Of a stretch of 64,000 bases of DNA, positions 11,044 through 18,256 are shown one piece after another. Under the pieces are notes generated by a model, which was not told where the DNA came from, did not search any database, and saw only the letters and a program-made list of their open reading frames with translations. Positions within the stretch are counted from its first letter, which is position 1. Each line of letters starts with the position of its first letter. Origin of the DNA: Geodermatophilus obscurus (GTDB taxonomy: Bacteria > Actinomycetota > Actinomycetes > Mycobacteriales > Geodermatophilaceae); contig NZ_FOWE01000004.1 in NCBI RefSeq assembly GCF_900115395.1, positions 186,001 to 250,000 on the forward strand, read 5' to 3'. A program made the position numbers and the translations under genes.

Positions 11044-11535
11044 TCAGCGGTAGTTGTCGAACTGCAGCGCGACGTCGAGGTCCGCGCCGCGCAGCAGCTG
11101 CTGCACCGCCTGCAGGTCGTCGCGCTTCTTGCCGCTGACCCGCAGCTGGTCGCCCTGGATCTGCGCCTGCACGCCCTTGGGGCCCTCGTCGCGGATCAGC
11201 TTCGCGATCTTCTTCGCGGTGTCGGACTCGATGCCCTGCTTGATCCGCGCGGACAGCTTGTAGGCCTTGCCCGAGGCCTGCGGCTCGTCGGCGTCCAGCG
11301 CCTTGAGCGAGATGCCGCGCTTGACCAGCTTGTCCTTGAAGACGTCGAGGGCGGCGGTGACGCGCTCCTCGGTGTCGGCCTCGAGGAGGACCCCGTTCTC
11401 TCCCGCCCAGGTGATGCGGGCGTTGGTGCCGCGGAAGTCGAACCGCTGTGAGAGCTCCTTGCCCGCCTGGTTGAGCGCGTTGTCGATCTCCTGGCGGTCG
11501 ACCTTGCTCACGACGTCGAAGGACGCGTCGGCCAT
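11044..11535 (-). CDS. YajQ family nucleotide-binding protein
   Basis: 163-residue two-domain ferredoxin-like fold protein. Begins [24 protein letters not shown] and contains [31 protein letters not shown] and [17 protein letters not shown], all diagnostic of the family. Members bind nucleic acids or cyclic di-GMP in some proteobacteria; the actinobacterial role is not established. ATG start with AGGAG nearby. Divergent from the tRNA-Tyr gene. Confidence 0.93.
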   Translation of the reverse strand: MADASFDVVSKVDRQEIDNALNQAGKELSQRFDFRGTNARITWAGENGVLLEADTEERVTAALDVFKDKLVKRGISLKALDADEPQASGKAYKLSARIKQGIESDTAKKIAKLIRDEGPKGVQAQIQGDQLRVSGKKRDDLQAVQQLLRGADLDVALQFDNYR

Positions 11536-11603
11536 GTCTGCTCCTCGTCTCCCGCGCGGGTGGCCCGCGGCAGGACCCTCCGGGCCTCCGTCGGCCCGTC
11601 TTG

Positions 11604-11609
11604 TACTCT
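11604..11609 (+). promoter_or_regulatory. -10 box for tRNA-Tyr
   Basis: TACTCT ending 16 bases before the first tRNA nucleotide. No clear -35. Confidence 0.4.
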
Positions 11610-11625
11610 TCTCCCGTGGCACGAC

Positions 11626-11707
11626 GGCGGGTTGCCCGAGTGGCCAATGGGAGCGGACTGTAAATCCGTCGGCTTAGCCTACGAAGGTTCGAATCCTTCA
11701 CCCGCCA
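11626..11707 (+). tRNA. tRNA-Tyr (GTA)
   Basis: Acceptor GGCGGGT pairs with ACCCGCC, with discriminator A. The anticodon loop CTGTAAA carries GTA. The long variable arm gives 82 nt, as expected for a class II bacterial tRNA-Tyr. T-loop GGTTCGAATCC is intact. CCA is not encoded. Confidence 0.97.
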
Positions 11708-11718
11708 CACCCACGCAC

Positions 11719-11750
11719 AGCGGCCCCCGACCGGCAGGTCGGGGGCCGCT
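11719..11750. terminator. Terminator between tRNA-Tyr and the convergent Tad-like gene
   Basis: Perfect 14-bp stem AGCGGCCCCCGACC/GGTCGGGGGCCGCT with a four-base loop and no T-tract. Symmetric, so it can act on both strands. Confidence 0.7.
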
Positions 11751-11763
11751 CCGCGTCGGGGGG

Positions 11764-12204
11764 TCAGCCGAGTGTCGGCGCGCGTGCCCCGGCGACGGCG
11801 TCGACCTGCAGCGGCCGGCCGCCGAGGAACAGCCAGCCGAAGGCGATGTCCACCGAGCGGCCGCAGCGGACGGTCACCTCGGAGCCGTCGGTCTCGGCCG
11901 ACCACGTGTCGACCGCGGTGGCGCCGTCGGCGAGGTGGTCGGCGACAGCCGACCGTGCCGTCTCGAGCGTCAGGGGCAGCGAGGTGCCCACGCCCGCGGC
12001 GTAGACCCGCTCCTCGTCGGCCCGGTTGGCCGCGGCGAGCGCCGCGCCGTCGCACGCCGCCTGCAGGTCCTGCTGCTCCAGGAAGGCGTCGGAGGCCGCC
12101 ACCGCCCCCAGTGCCATGAACGCGGCGACCAGCCAGCAGACCAGCACGAACGGCAGCGCCGAGCCCCGCTCCGGGGAGTCGACCACGGGGGACACTGCCT
12201 GCAC
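11764..12204 (-). CDS. TadE/TadG-like pilus-assembly or secreted protein
   Basis: 146 residues. A short N-terminus with ERGSALPFVLVCWLVAAFMAL forms one hydrophobic helix directly after Arg/Gly, followed by AACDGAALAAANRAD, the hallmark of the Flp-pilus TadE/TadG-like family (Rv3654c type). The C-terminal half is a small soluble domain with a GSEVTVRC strand. Normally part of a tad cluster, but no tadA, tadB or tadC neighbour is present, so it is an orphan. GTG start chosen because TACGCT (12217-12212) ends seven bases before it, typical of a leaderless mRNA; GTG at 12186 is an alternative. Confidence 0.75.
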   Translation of the reverse strand: MQAVSPVVDSPERGSALPFVLVCWLVAAFMALGAVAASDAFLEQQDLQAACDGAALAAANRADEERVYAAGVGTSLPLTLETARSAVADHLADGATAVDTWSAETDGSEVTVRCGRSVDIAFGWLFLGGRPLQVDAVAGARAPTLG

Positions 12205-12323
12205 GGCGGGCAGCGTAGGGCCCCTCAGCCTGACGCACGGGGCCGGTCCCCAGGGGCCTCCGCCCCACGCGACACACCGTTCACCCGTCTCGGTGACCAT
12301 GTGCTGATTGCTCGGCACTCAGC

Positions 12324-12346
12324 GTGACGACATTACGTCTCGTCAC
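12324..12346. promoter_or_regulatory. Inverted repeat in the Tad-like/RGSRWN-peptide intergenic region
   Basis: GTGACGA (12324-12330) and TCGTCAC (12340-12346) are perfect complements separated by nine bases. Located in the 285-bp gap between the divergent Tad-like gene and the repeat-peptide gene; could bind a dimeric regulator. No partner gene identified. Confidence 0.35.
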
Positions 12347-12374
12347 CCGATCGTGATCCTGCGTGCTTGCCTCG

Positions 12375-12443
12375 CCCGGGGGAGGGGCAGCAGTGTCCCC
12401 GGCGCGGTCCGTACACGAACGACGCTCTGCCCCCGCGCCCGGG
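12375..12443 (+). promoter_or_regulatory. Possible structured leader RNA of the RGSRWN-peptide gene
   Basis: Long-range pairing: CCCGGG (12375-12380) with CCCGGG (12438-12443), and GGGGCAG (12384-12390) with CTGCCCC (12427-12433), separated by a small internal loop. The enclosed segment contains further GTGT/ACAC complementarity. It ends about 45 bases before the peptide ATG. I could not match it to a known riboswitch class, and no confident promoter was found. Confidence 0.3.
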
Positions 12444-12489
12444 TGACAGCCGCAACTCGCGTCTGTAAGTCCAAGCCTGAGGAGGCGTC

Positions 12490-12594
12490 ATGAGCACCGC
12501 CACGTCCACCACCCAGTCCCGCGGCTCGCGCTGGAACCGCGGCAGCCGTTGGAACCGCGGCTCGCGCTGGAACCGCGGCAGCCGCTGGAACTGA
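12490..12594 (+). CDS. Small peptide of four perfect RGSRWN repeats (34 aa)
   Basis: Function not recognised. MSTATSTTQS is followed by four tandem RGSRWN hexapeptides and a stop; that makes eight Arg and four Trp, with no Cys, Lys or acidic residue. An AGGAGG ribosome-binding site lies four bases before the ATG. The 18-nt DNA repeats occupy 12520-12591: repeats 1 and 3 use TCG for Ser and repeats 2 and 4 use AGC, although the protein repeats are identical. TCG to AGC needs two changes, which argues that the peptide is translated and selected. No signal peptide or modifying enzyme is seen nearby. Could be a precursor peptide, RNA-binding peptide or antimicrobial. Confidence 0.75.
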   Translation: MSTATSTTQSRGSRWNRGSRWNRGSRWNRGSRWN

Positions 12595-12631
12595 CGCAGC
12601 CCGGCGCGGGGCGGCCGGCACGACGCCGGCT

Positions 12632-12650
12632 GCCCCCATCGGGTGGGGGC
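12632..12650 (+). terminator. Small hairpin after the RGSRWN-peptide gene
   Basis: GCCCCCA/TGGGGGC seven-bp perfect stem with a five-base loop, 38 bases after the stop codon. Weak as a terminator by itself; no T-tract. Confidence 0.4.
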
Positions 12651-12686
12651 CCGCTCCGACGGGCCTGGGGAGACCCCCGGGGCTGT

Positions 12687-12692
12687 TAACCT
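12687..12692 (+). promoter_or_regulatory. -10 box for the EAL gene
   Basis: TAACCT, 41 bases before the GTG start; no -35 recognised. Confidence 0.35.
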
Positions 12693-12733
12693 CGCGGCCG
12701 CAGTCCTCCCCTCTCTCAGCCCCCAGGAACCGG

Positions 12734-15262
12734 GTGACCGTGGCCGCACACGACGACGGCGCCACCGTGCGATCGTCCCGTCGGCCGGCACTCGTGGCGG
12801 CGAGCACGACGGTGATCGCGCTGCTGGTCGTCCACCACCTCCTGACGACGGCGGTCGAGCCGATCGGGCTGTGGGTCGTGCCGGCCTTCCTGGTGGCCGA
12901 GTCGCTTACCCTCACCGTCGAGCTCCGGTCGCACACCGTCTCCTGCTCGGTCGGTGAGGTCGTCCTCGTCGTCTCCCTGGTGGAGATGGGGGGCGCCTGG
13001 ACGGCCCTCGTGTACGCCGGCGCCATCTGGCTGATCAGCGTCCGTGACCACATCTCCTTCGCGAAGACGCTGACCAACGTCGCCATCTACGTCATCCAGG
13101 TCGGCGTCGCGGTGGTCCTGCTCGGGGTCCTGCCCGTCGGCTCGCTCGACGAGCCGCTCACGTGGCTCTGCTACATCGCGGCGGTCGTCCCCGCCACGGC
13201 CGTCGGCACCCTCATCGTCGTCGGCGCCATCACCGTCACCCAGGGCCGGCTGGCCGGCGACATGCTCGCGCGCCTGTTCGTGCCGGTCGTCGTCGTGTAC
13301 CCGCTGTCGGTGATCATCGGCCTGGCCGGCGCGCTGCTCGTCGAGAGCACCGCCTGGGCCTGGCTGCTCCTCCTGCCGGTGCTCACGGCCCTCGCGCTGC
13401 TCTACCGGCGCTTCGCCCGGGTCACGCAGGAGGGCGAGCGGGTCGAGCGGGTCTACGCCTTCGCCCGCCGGGTCGGGCAGCTCTCCTCGGAGGAGGACGG
13501 CCCGCAGCGGCTGGTCGAGGCGGTCAGGGAGCTGCTCAACGCAGACAAGGTCGCGCTGTGGCTGCCGCCCTACCTCGACGAGGCCCCGCGACTGGTCGTC
13601 GCCGGTGACGGCGGCGTCTCCTGGTACGACGGGCCGGCCGACCCCGAGGACGTCGTCCGCCAGCAGGCACTGACGCCCGGCTCCTCGGAGCCGGTGCTGG
13701 TCACCGCGGGCCGGGCGAGCGCCGCGGAGGCCGCCGCCCTCACCCGCCGCGGCGCCCAGGAGGTCCTGGGCGCGCCCGTGGCCACCGCCGCCGGCGAACC
13801 GGGTTACCTCGAGGTCTGCGACCGGCGCAGCGACGTCGTGTGGTTCAGCGAGGGCGACCGCTCGGCGCTGGACTCGATGCTCACCCACGTCAACGCCGCG
13901 ATCCGCCAGCAGCAGCTGCTGACCCAGATCCGCTACGACGCCGACCACGACCGGCTCACCGGCCTGCCCAACCGGCAGCGGCTGGCCGTGGAGATCGACC
14001 AGCTGCTGGCCGGCGACCCGGTCGGCGGGCGGGCCGGGCTGGTGCTGGCCGCGCTGGACAACCACACCGAGGTCATCGACACCCTCGGGCACGCGGCGGC
14101 CGACGAGCTCCTGCTGGTCACCGCCGGGTTGCTGCGCGAGCACGCGCCGCCCGACGCCCTGGTGGCCCGCATGGAGGGCGAGCAGTTCGCCGTCCTGCTG
14201 CCGGGCCTGTCGCTGGCCGCCGCGGAGCGGGCCGCCCGGCGGCTGCGCGAGGCGACGTCCACCCGGGCCCGGGTGGCCGGCCTGGACCTGGAGGTCACCC
14301 TCACCATCGGCGTGGCGGCGGCCCCCGTGCACGGCACCGACTCCGGCACGCTCATGCAGCGCGCCGACGTCGCGCTGCTCGCCGCCTCCGACAGCGACGG
14401 CGTCGCGAGCTACCACCAGGTGCTCGACCAGCAGAGCCTGCGCCGCCTGCAGCTGGGCACCGAGCTCGAGCAGGCGATGGCCGACGGGCAGATCAGCGTG
14501 GTCTTCCAGCCGATCATCGACGCCCGGACCTCCGACATCGTCTCGGTCGAGACCCTCGTGCGCTGGGCGCACCCGCGCTTCGGCGCCATCCCGCCCGACG
14601 AGTTCATCCACCTCGCCGAGCAGATCGGCCGGATCGGTCCCCTCACCGACCACGTGCTGGACCTGGCGCTGGCCCGCTGCCGCCGGTGGCTGGACCAGGA
14701 CATCGCTCTGTCCGTCGCGGTCAACCTCTCGGCGCGCTGCCTGGCCGAGCCCGACCTCGTCGAACGGGTGCAGCGGTCGCTGCGCCGCCACGGCGTCCCC
14801 GGCGAACTGCTCATCCTCGAGCTGACCGAGGGCAGCGTCGTCGACGACTCGGTGCGGTCGAGCACGGTCCTCGCCGAGCTGCACGCGCTGGGCCTGCGGC
14901 TGTCGATGGACGACTTCGGCACCGGTTACTCGTCGCTGTCGCAGCTGCGCCAGCTGCCGATCGACGAGGTGAAGATCGACAAGTCCTTCGTGCTGGGGAT
15001 GTCGACCAGCCAGGGCGAATCGTTCATCGCCCGCTCGATCATCGAGCTGGCGCACAACCTCGGCCTGCGCGTCGTCGCCGAGGGCGTCGAGGACGAGCTC
15101 ACCCGCAAGCTGCTCACCGAGATGGGCTGCGACAAGCTGCAGGGCTTCCTGGTCAGCCGGCCGCTGCCCGACGAGCGGCTGGAGAGCTGGCTCCTCGCGC
15201 GCACCGGCGTCCGGTCGGCCGCCCCCGGGGCCCAGCACCGCCGCCTGTTCGTCCGCGCCTGA
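12734..15262 (+). CDS. Membrane c-di-GMP phosphodiesterase with degenerate GGDEF and EAL domains
   Basis: 842 residues: about seven or eight N-terminal hydrophobic helices (roughly 18-220), a GAF-like linker (about 240-390), a GGDEF domain starting at DHDRLTGLPNRQRL, and a C-terminal EAL domain. The GGDEF signature is EGEQF (481-485), so cyclase activity is probably lost. The EAL domain keeps its catalytic set: ETL (Glu606), VNLSAR, LELTEG, DDFGTGYSS, VKIDKSF, AEGVE and LQGFLVSRP. It should hydrolyse c-di-GMP, perhaps with the inactive GGDEF sensing GTP. GTG start; no strong ribosome-binding site. Stands alone between the small-peptide gene and tRNA genes. Confidence 0.9.
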   Translation: MTVAAHDDGATVRSSRRPALVAASTTVIALLVVHHLLTTAVEPIGLWVVPAFLVAESLTLTVELRSHTVSCSVGEVVLVVSLVEMGGAWTALVYAGAIWLISVRDHISFAKTLTNVAIYVIQVGVAVVLLGVLPVGSLDEPLTWLCYIAAVVPATAVGTLIVVGAITVTQGRLAGDMLARLFVPVVVVYPLSVIIGLAGALLVESTAWAWLLLLPVLTALALLYRRFARVTQEGERVERVYAFARRVGQLSSEEDGPQRLVEAVRELLNADKVALWLPPYLDEAPRLVVAGDGGVSWYDGPADPEDVVRQQALTPGSSEPVLVTAGRASAAEAAALTRRGAQEVLGAPVATAAGEPGYLEVCDRRSDVVWFSEGDRSALDSMLTHVNAAIRQQQLLTQIRYDADHDRLTGLPNRQRLAVEIDQLLAGDPVGGRAGLVLAALDNHTEVIDTLGHAAADELLLVTAGLLREHAPPDALVARMEGEQFAVLLPGLSLAAAERAARRLREATSTRARVAGLDLEVTLTIGVAAAPVHGTDSGTLMQRADVALLAASDSDGVASYHQVLDQQSLRRLQLGTELEQAMADGQISVVFQPIIDARTSDIVSVETLVRWAHPRFGAIPPDEFIHLAEQIGRIGPLTDHVLDLALARCRRWLDQDIALSVAVNLSARCLAEPDLVERVQRSLRRHGVPGELLILELTEGSVVDDSVRSSTVLAELHALGLRLSMDDFGTGYSSLSQLRQLPIDEVKIDKSFVLGMSTSQGESFIARSIIELAHNLGLRVVAEGVEDELTRKLLTEMGCDKLQGFLVSRPLPDERLESWLLARTGVRSAAPGAQHRRLFVRA

Positions 15263-15266
15263 GCGA

Positions 15267-15410
15267 GGTCCCTCCTGCCCCCCACCGCTCGCGCGCTCGC
15301 GGCGGGGCCTGCGGGAGGCCGTTCCAGCACGTCACCGGCTCGCAGTGGGTCCCTGCAGGAGGGTCGTTCCGGCGCGTCACCGGCTCGCGTCGGGCCCCTG
15401 CGGGGAGGCC
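15267..15410 (+). repeat. REP-like palindrome, copy D, with two 45-bp direct repeats
   Basis: Begins with the family palindrome (GGTCCCTCCTGC ... GCGGGAGGCC, 15267-15320, inner CCCACCGCTCGC/GCGGCGGGG). It continues with two tandem 45-bp units (15321-15365 and 15366-15410) that both start GTTCC and share CGTCACCGGCTCGC. The string TTCCAGCACGTCACC also occurs in copy G after rplK. Confidence 0.7.
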
Positions 15411-15423
15411 GGGAGGGGTCGGG

Positions 15424-15429
15424 TATAGT
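15424..15429 (+). promoter_or_regulatory. -10 box for tRNA-Thr/tRNA-Met
   Basis: TATAGT, 21 bases before the tRNA-Thr 5' end. The expected -35 position falls in the end of the repeat element and has no TTGACA-like hexamer. Confidence 0.5.
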
Positions 15430-15450
15430 CCTCAGCGGCTCTTCGAGCAC

Positions 15451-15523
15451 GCCCCTTTAGCTCAGTCGGCAGAGCGTCTCCATGGTAAGGAGAAGGTCTA
15501 CGGTTCGATTCCGTAAAGGGGCT
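15451..15523 (+). tRNA. tRNA-Thr (GGT)
   Basis: 73 nt. Acceptor GCCCCTT/AAGGGGC with discriminator T. Anticodon stem TCTCC/GGAGA encloses ATGGTAA, anticodon GGT. T-arm loop TTCGATT is intact. CCA is not encoded. Followed 45 bases later by tRNA-Met and then rpmG, a common actinobacterial arrangement. Confidence 0.97.
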
Positions 15524-15568
15524 CCGACCAGCCGGTCCAGTCGCGAGACCGGGCCGCGCGGTCATCCC

Positions 15569-15642
15569 GGCGGTGTAGCTCAGCCTGGTAGAGCAAGCGG
15601 CTCATAATCGCTGTGTCACCGGTTCAAGTCCGGTCACCGCTA
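15569..15642 (+). tRNA. tRNA-Met (CAT), elongator type
   Basis: 74 nt. Acceptor GGCGGTG pairs with CACCGCT through one G-U pair, with discriminator A. Loop CTCATAA gives CAT. It lacks the initiator features (unpaired first base, GGG/CCC anticodon stem), so it is elongator Met; an Ile2 identity after lysidine modification cannot be excluded. Confidence 0.93.
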
Positions 15643-15647
15643 CTCCA

Positions 15648-15675
15648 GACGGACCCCGGCTCCCCGGGGTCCGTC
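15648..15675 (+). terminator. Terminator after tRNA-Met
   Basis: Perfect 12-bp stem GACGGACCCCGG/CCGGGGTCCGTC with a CTCC loop, five bases after the tRNA. No T-tract. Confidence 0.65.
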
Positions 15676-15748
15676 GCCGTGTCGGCACCCGCTGCCACGG
15701 TCTCCCGGCCCGTGGTGGGCCGGTCCGCACAAGGCTAGGAGAGCCTCC

Positions 15749-15913
15749 ATGGCAGCCACCGACGTCCGTCCGAAGATCACCCTGGCCTGCCAGGAGTGCA
15801 AGAACCGCAACTACATCACCCGCAAGAACCGGCGCAACGACCCCGACCGGCTCGAGCTGAAGAAGTACTGCCCCAAGGACAAGCGCCACACCGTCCACCG
15901 CGAGACCCGCTGA
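15749..15913 (+). CDS. rpmG: Ribosomal protein L33 (bL33)
   Basis: 54 aa large-subunit protein near the E site. [24 protein letters not shown] and [14 protein letters not shown] are unmistakable. Zinc-ribbon ligands Cys14, Cys17 and Cys41 are present, but the position of the fourth (CPxC in the usual zinc form) reads CPKDKRH, so the site is incomplete. ATG with AGGAGAG upstream. Too short to be obvious among overlapping frames; it sits between tRNA-Met and the dehydratase genes. Confidence 0.95.
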   Translation: MAATDVRPKITLACQECKNRNYITRKNRRNDPDRLELKKYCPKDKRHTVHRETR

Positions 15914-15945
15914 CCCGGGTCGCGGACGGAGCAGGGAGGGCAGGA

Positions 15946-16392
15946 GTGGCGCTGGAGGCAGGACTGGTCGGGCGCAGCTACCCGCCCTCCGCCGTCTACG
16001 AGGTCGGCCGCGCGAAGATCGCCGAGTTCGCCGCCGCCGTCGGGGCCACCGACCCGGCGCACACCGACGCCGACGCCGCCCGGGCGCTGGGCCACCCCGA
16101 CGTCGTCGCCCCGCCCACCTTCGCCATCGTGGTGACCCTCGGCGCGGCCGACGTCGTGCTCGCCGACCCCGGCGTCGCCCTCGACTACAGCCGCGTGGTG
16201 CACGGCGAGCAGCGCTTCACCCACCACCGCCCCATCCGCGCTGGGGACCGGCTGGTCAGCACCACGACGATCGAGGCCGTCCGCAGCGTGGCCGGCAACG
16301 ACCTGCTCACCACCCGGGTCGACGTCGCCACCGAGGACGGCGAGGCCGTCTGCACCGCCACCTCGATGCTCGTGGCCCGGGGGACGGCGTGA
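15946..16392 (+). CDS. hadA: MaoC-like (3R)-hydroxyacyl dehydratase subunit A
   Basis: 148 residues of hot-dog fold, N-terminal dehydratase type: LVGRSYPPSAVYEVGRAKIAEFAAAVG, VAPPTFAIVVTL and HGEQRFTHHRPIRAGDRL. In mycobacteria HadA pairs with HadB to dehydrate beta-hydroxyacyl-ACP in type II fatty-acid elongation; here it lacks the catalytic Asp/His motif and should be the partner subunit. GTG start after GGGAGGGCAGG. Its stop overlaps the hadB start (GTGA). Confidence 0.9.
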   Translation: MALEAGLVGRSYPPSAVYEVGRAKIAEFAAAVGATDPAHTDADAARALGHPDVVAPPTFAIVVTLGAADVVLADPGVALDYSRVVHGEQRFTHHRPIRAGDRLVSTTTIEAVRSVAGNDLLTTRVDVATEDGEAVCTATSMLVARGTA

Positions 16393-16817
16393 CCGCCCGC
16401 GTGCGCGCCGCCGACGTCGCCGTCGGCACCGAACTGCCCGAGCAGACGCACCGGGTGACCCGCGCGGACCTCGTCCGCTACGCCGGCGCCTCCGGTGACC
16501 TCAACCCCATCCACTGGAGCGACCGCGTGGCCACCGGCGTGGGCCTGCCCGGCGTCATCGCGCACGGGATGCTCACCATGGGGCTGGCCGCCCGCGCGGT
16601 CACCGAGTGGGCCGGCGACCCGGCCGCGCTCGCCGAGTACCAGGTGCGCTTCGGCCGGCCGGTCGTCGTCCCCGACGACGACACCGGCGCCGAGGTCACC
16701 GTGCGCGGGAGGGTCGCCCAGGTCCTCGACGGCGGGCGGGTGCGCGTCGACCTCACGGTCACCAGCGGCGGCGAGAAGGTGCTCTCGCTGGCCCGCGCGG
16801 TCGTCGCCCTGGCATGA
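16389..16817 (+). CDS. hadB: MaoC-like (3R)-hydroxyacyl dehydratase subunit B, catalytic
   Basis: 142 residues with the R-hydratase motif YAGASGDLNPIHWSDRVATGVGLPGVIAHGMLTMG, containing the catalytic Asp and His. Forms a heterodimer with the preceding subunit. The stop overlaps the ATG of the downstream peptidase (ATGA), so three genes are coupled. Mycobacterial hadAB likewise lies next to rpmG, which supports the assignment. Confidence 0.92.
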   Translation: MTARVRAADVAVGTELPEQTHRVTRADLVRYAGASGDLNPIHWSDRVATGVGLPGVIAHGMLTMGLAARAVTEWAGDPAALAEYQVRFGRPVVVPDDDTGAEVTVRGRVAQVLDGGRVRVDLTVTSGGEKVLSLARAVVALA

Positions 16818-18256
16818 GTCCGGGCACGCGGGCCCGGGGCGCGGCGCTCGCCGCCGTCCTGCTGCTGTCCGGGTGCACCTCGTTCAGCGAGACCGCCGCC
16901 GTCGAGGAGACCCCGGCGACCCCGGCGACGCCGTCGGCCGACGCCGGCGGCGACGCGTCCTGCCCGGCCGAGCGCGCCGAGCCCGACCCCGACCGCCCGG
17001 TCGTCGACCTCGAGTTCCGGCTCTCCGACGACCTGCGCACGGTCACCGGCACCGAGACCGTCGTCTTCACGCCCGACGGGCGCACCGACGAGCTGGTCTT
17101 CCGGCTGGTCCCCAACAGCCCCTCCGCGGCCGGGCTCGGCAACCGGATCACCGTCGACGACGTCCGCGGCGACGACGTCGCCCAGGCGGGGTACGAGGAC
17201 GCCGGCGCCGAGGGGCGTGGCGGCCTCTACGTGCTGCAGCTCGACGACGCGCTGGCGGCCGGCGACTCCACCGAGGTGGCGCTGGACTTCACGCTGTCCC
17301 TCGGCGAGGGCGGCTTCGAGCGCCTCGGCTCCGCCGACGGCGTCGCCTGGTGGGCCAGCGGCTTCCCCCTGCTGGCGTGGGAGCCCGGCGTCGGCTGGGC
17401 GCGCGACCCCTTCATCGAGGGCCTCGGCGAGACCGCCACGAGTCCGGTCGCCGACACCACGGTCACCGTCGACGTGCCCGAGGACCTCACCGTGCTGATG
17501 ACCGGCGCGCAGGAGGCGCCCTCCCAGCCCGCTGACGGCCGGCGCACCTGGACCTCGCGCGAGCCGGTCGCCCGCGACGTCAGCGTCGCCGTCGGCCCCT
17601 TCCGCACCGCCACCCTGACCACGGCCGGCGGGGTGGAGATCACCACCGGGGTGCTCGCCGACGCCGACGTCGGTCCCGGTGAGCTCGCCGACTGGACCGA
17701 CGAGGCCGTCACCGCGCTGGCCGACCGCTTCGGCGCCTTCCCGTACGGCACGCTCACCGTGCCGCTGCTCCCGGCCGAGGGCGGCGGCATCGAGTACCCC
17801 AGCTCGATCCTCATGGCCGGCGCCGACCGCTCGGTCCTCGAGCACGAGGTCGCGCACATGTGGTTCTACGGGATGGTCGGCGGCTCGCAGTTCCGCGACC
17901 CGTGGCTGGACGAGGCCTTCGCCACCTACGCCGAGAGCGTCGACGGGCAGGTGTCGCGGGAGGCGCTGGACCGGGCGCTCGCCGCCCCGGGCGACGTCGG
18001 GGCGGCGATGGACGAGTTCCCCGGCACCGACGAGTACTTCGACGCCGTCTACGGCAAGGGCGGGGCGGCGCTGCTGGCCGCCCGGGAGGCCGCCGGCGCG
18101 GGACCGTTCGACGCCGCCCTGCGCTGCTACGTGCAGCGCAACGCGTGGGGCATCGCCACGCCCGACGACGTCGCGGCCGCCCTCGCCGACCTGCCGGCCG
18201 CCCTCGACGTGCTGGTGTCGGCCGGCGCCCTCGACGAGGAGGACGTGCCCGGCTAG
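16814..18256 (+). CDS. M1-like zinc metallopeptidase lipoprotein
   Basis: 480 residues. Signal peptide ends LLLSGC (Cys21), then a Thr/Pro/Ala linker. An aminopeptidase N-like beta domain follows, then the gluzincin site HEVAHMW (His344, Glu345, His348) with the third ligand in [13 protein letters not shown] (Glu367), exactly the HExxH-18-E spacing. [10 protein letters not shown] replaces the usual GxMEN exopeptidase motif, so it may not be a classical aminopeptidase. Probably anchored outside the cell. Its coupling to hadB is unexpected. Its stop TAG interlocks with the aminotransferase stop in one CTAG. Confidence 0.88.
   Translation: MSPGTRARGAALAAVLLLSGCTSFSETAAVEETPATPATPSADAGGDASCPAERAEPDPDRPVVDLEFRLSDDLRTVTGTETVVFTPDGRTDELVFRLVPNSPSAAGLGNRITVDDVRGDDVAQAGYEDAGAEGRGGLYVLQLDDALAAGDSTEVALDFTLSLGEGGFERLGSADGVAWWASGFPLLAWEPGVGWARDPFIEGLGETATSPVADTTVTVDVPEDLTVLMTGAQEAPSQPADGRRTWTSREPVARDVSVAVGPFRTATLTTAGGVEITTGVLADADVGPGELADWTDEAVTALADRFGAFPYGTLTVPLLPAEGGGIEYPSSILMAGADRSVLEHEVAHMWFYGMVGGSQFRDPWLDEAFATYAESVDGQVSREALDRALAAPGDVGAAMDEFPGTDEYFDAVYGKGGAALLAAREAAGAGPFDAALRCYVQRNAWGIATPDDVAAALADLPAALDVLVSAGALDEEDVPG

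Noticed and set aside
12375..12443. Known riboswitch upstream of the repeat peptide
   Set aside because: No recognisable c-di-GMP, c-di-AMP or cobalamin core; kept only as an unassigned structure.
12520..12591. CRISPR-like or minisatellite array of 18-bp units
   Set aside because: Units are contiguous with no spacers and stay in frame as RGSRWN; they are coding repeats.
12490..12594. Transcription-attenuation leader peptide because of four Trp codons
   Set aside because: The following gene is an EAL phosphodiesterase, not tryptophan biosynthesis, and the Trp codons are spread out, not consecutive.
15321..15410. Two 45-bp repeats as a minimal CRISPR array
   Set aside because: No spacer between the units and no cas genes; they belong to the dispersed repeat family.
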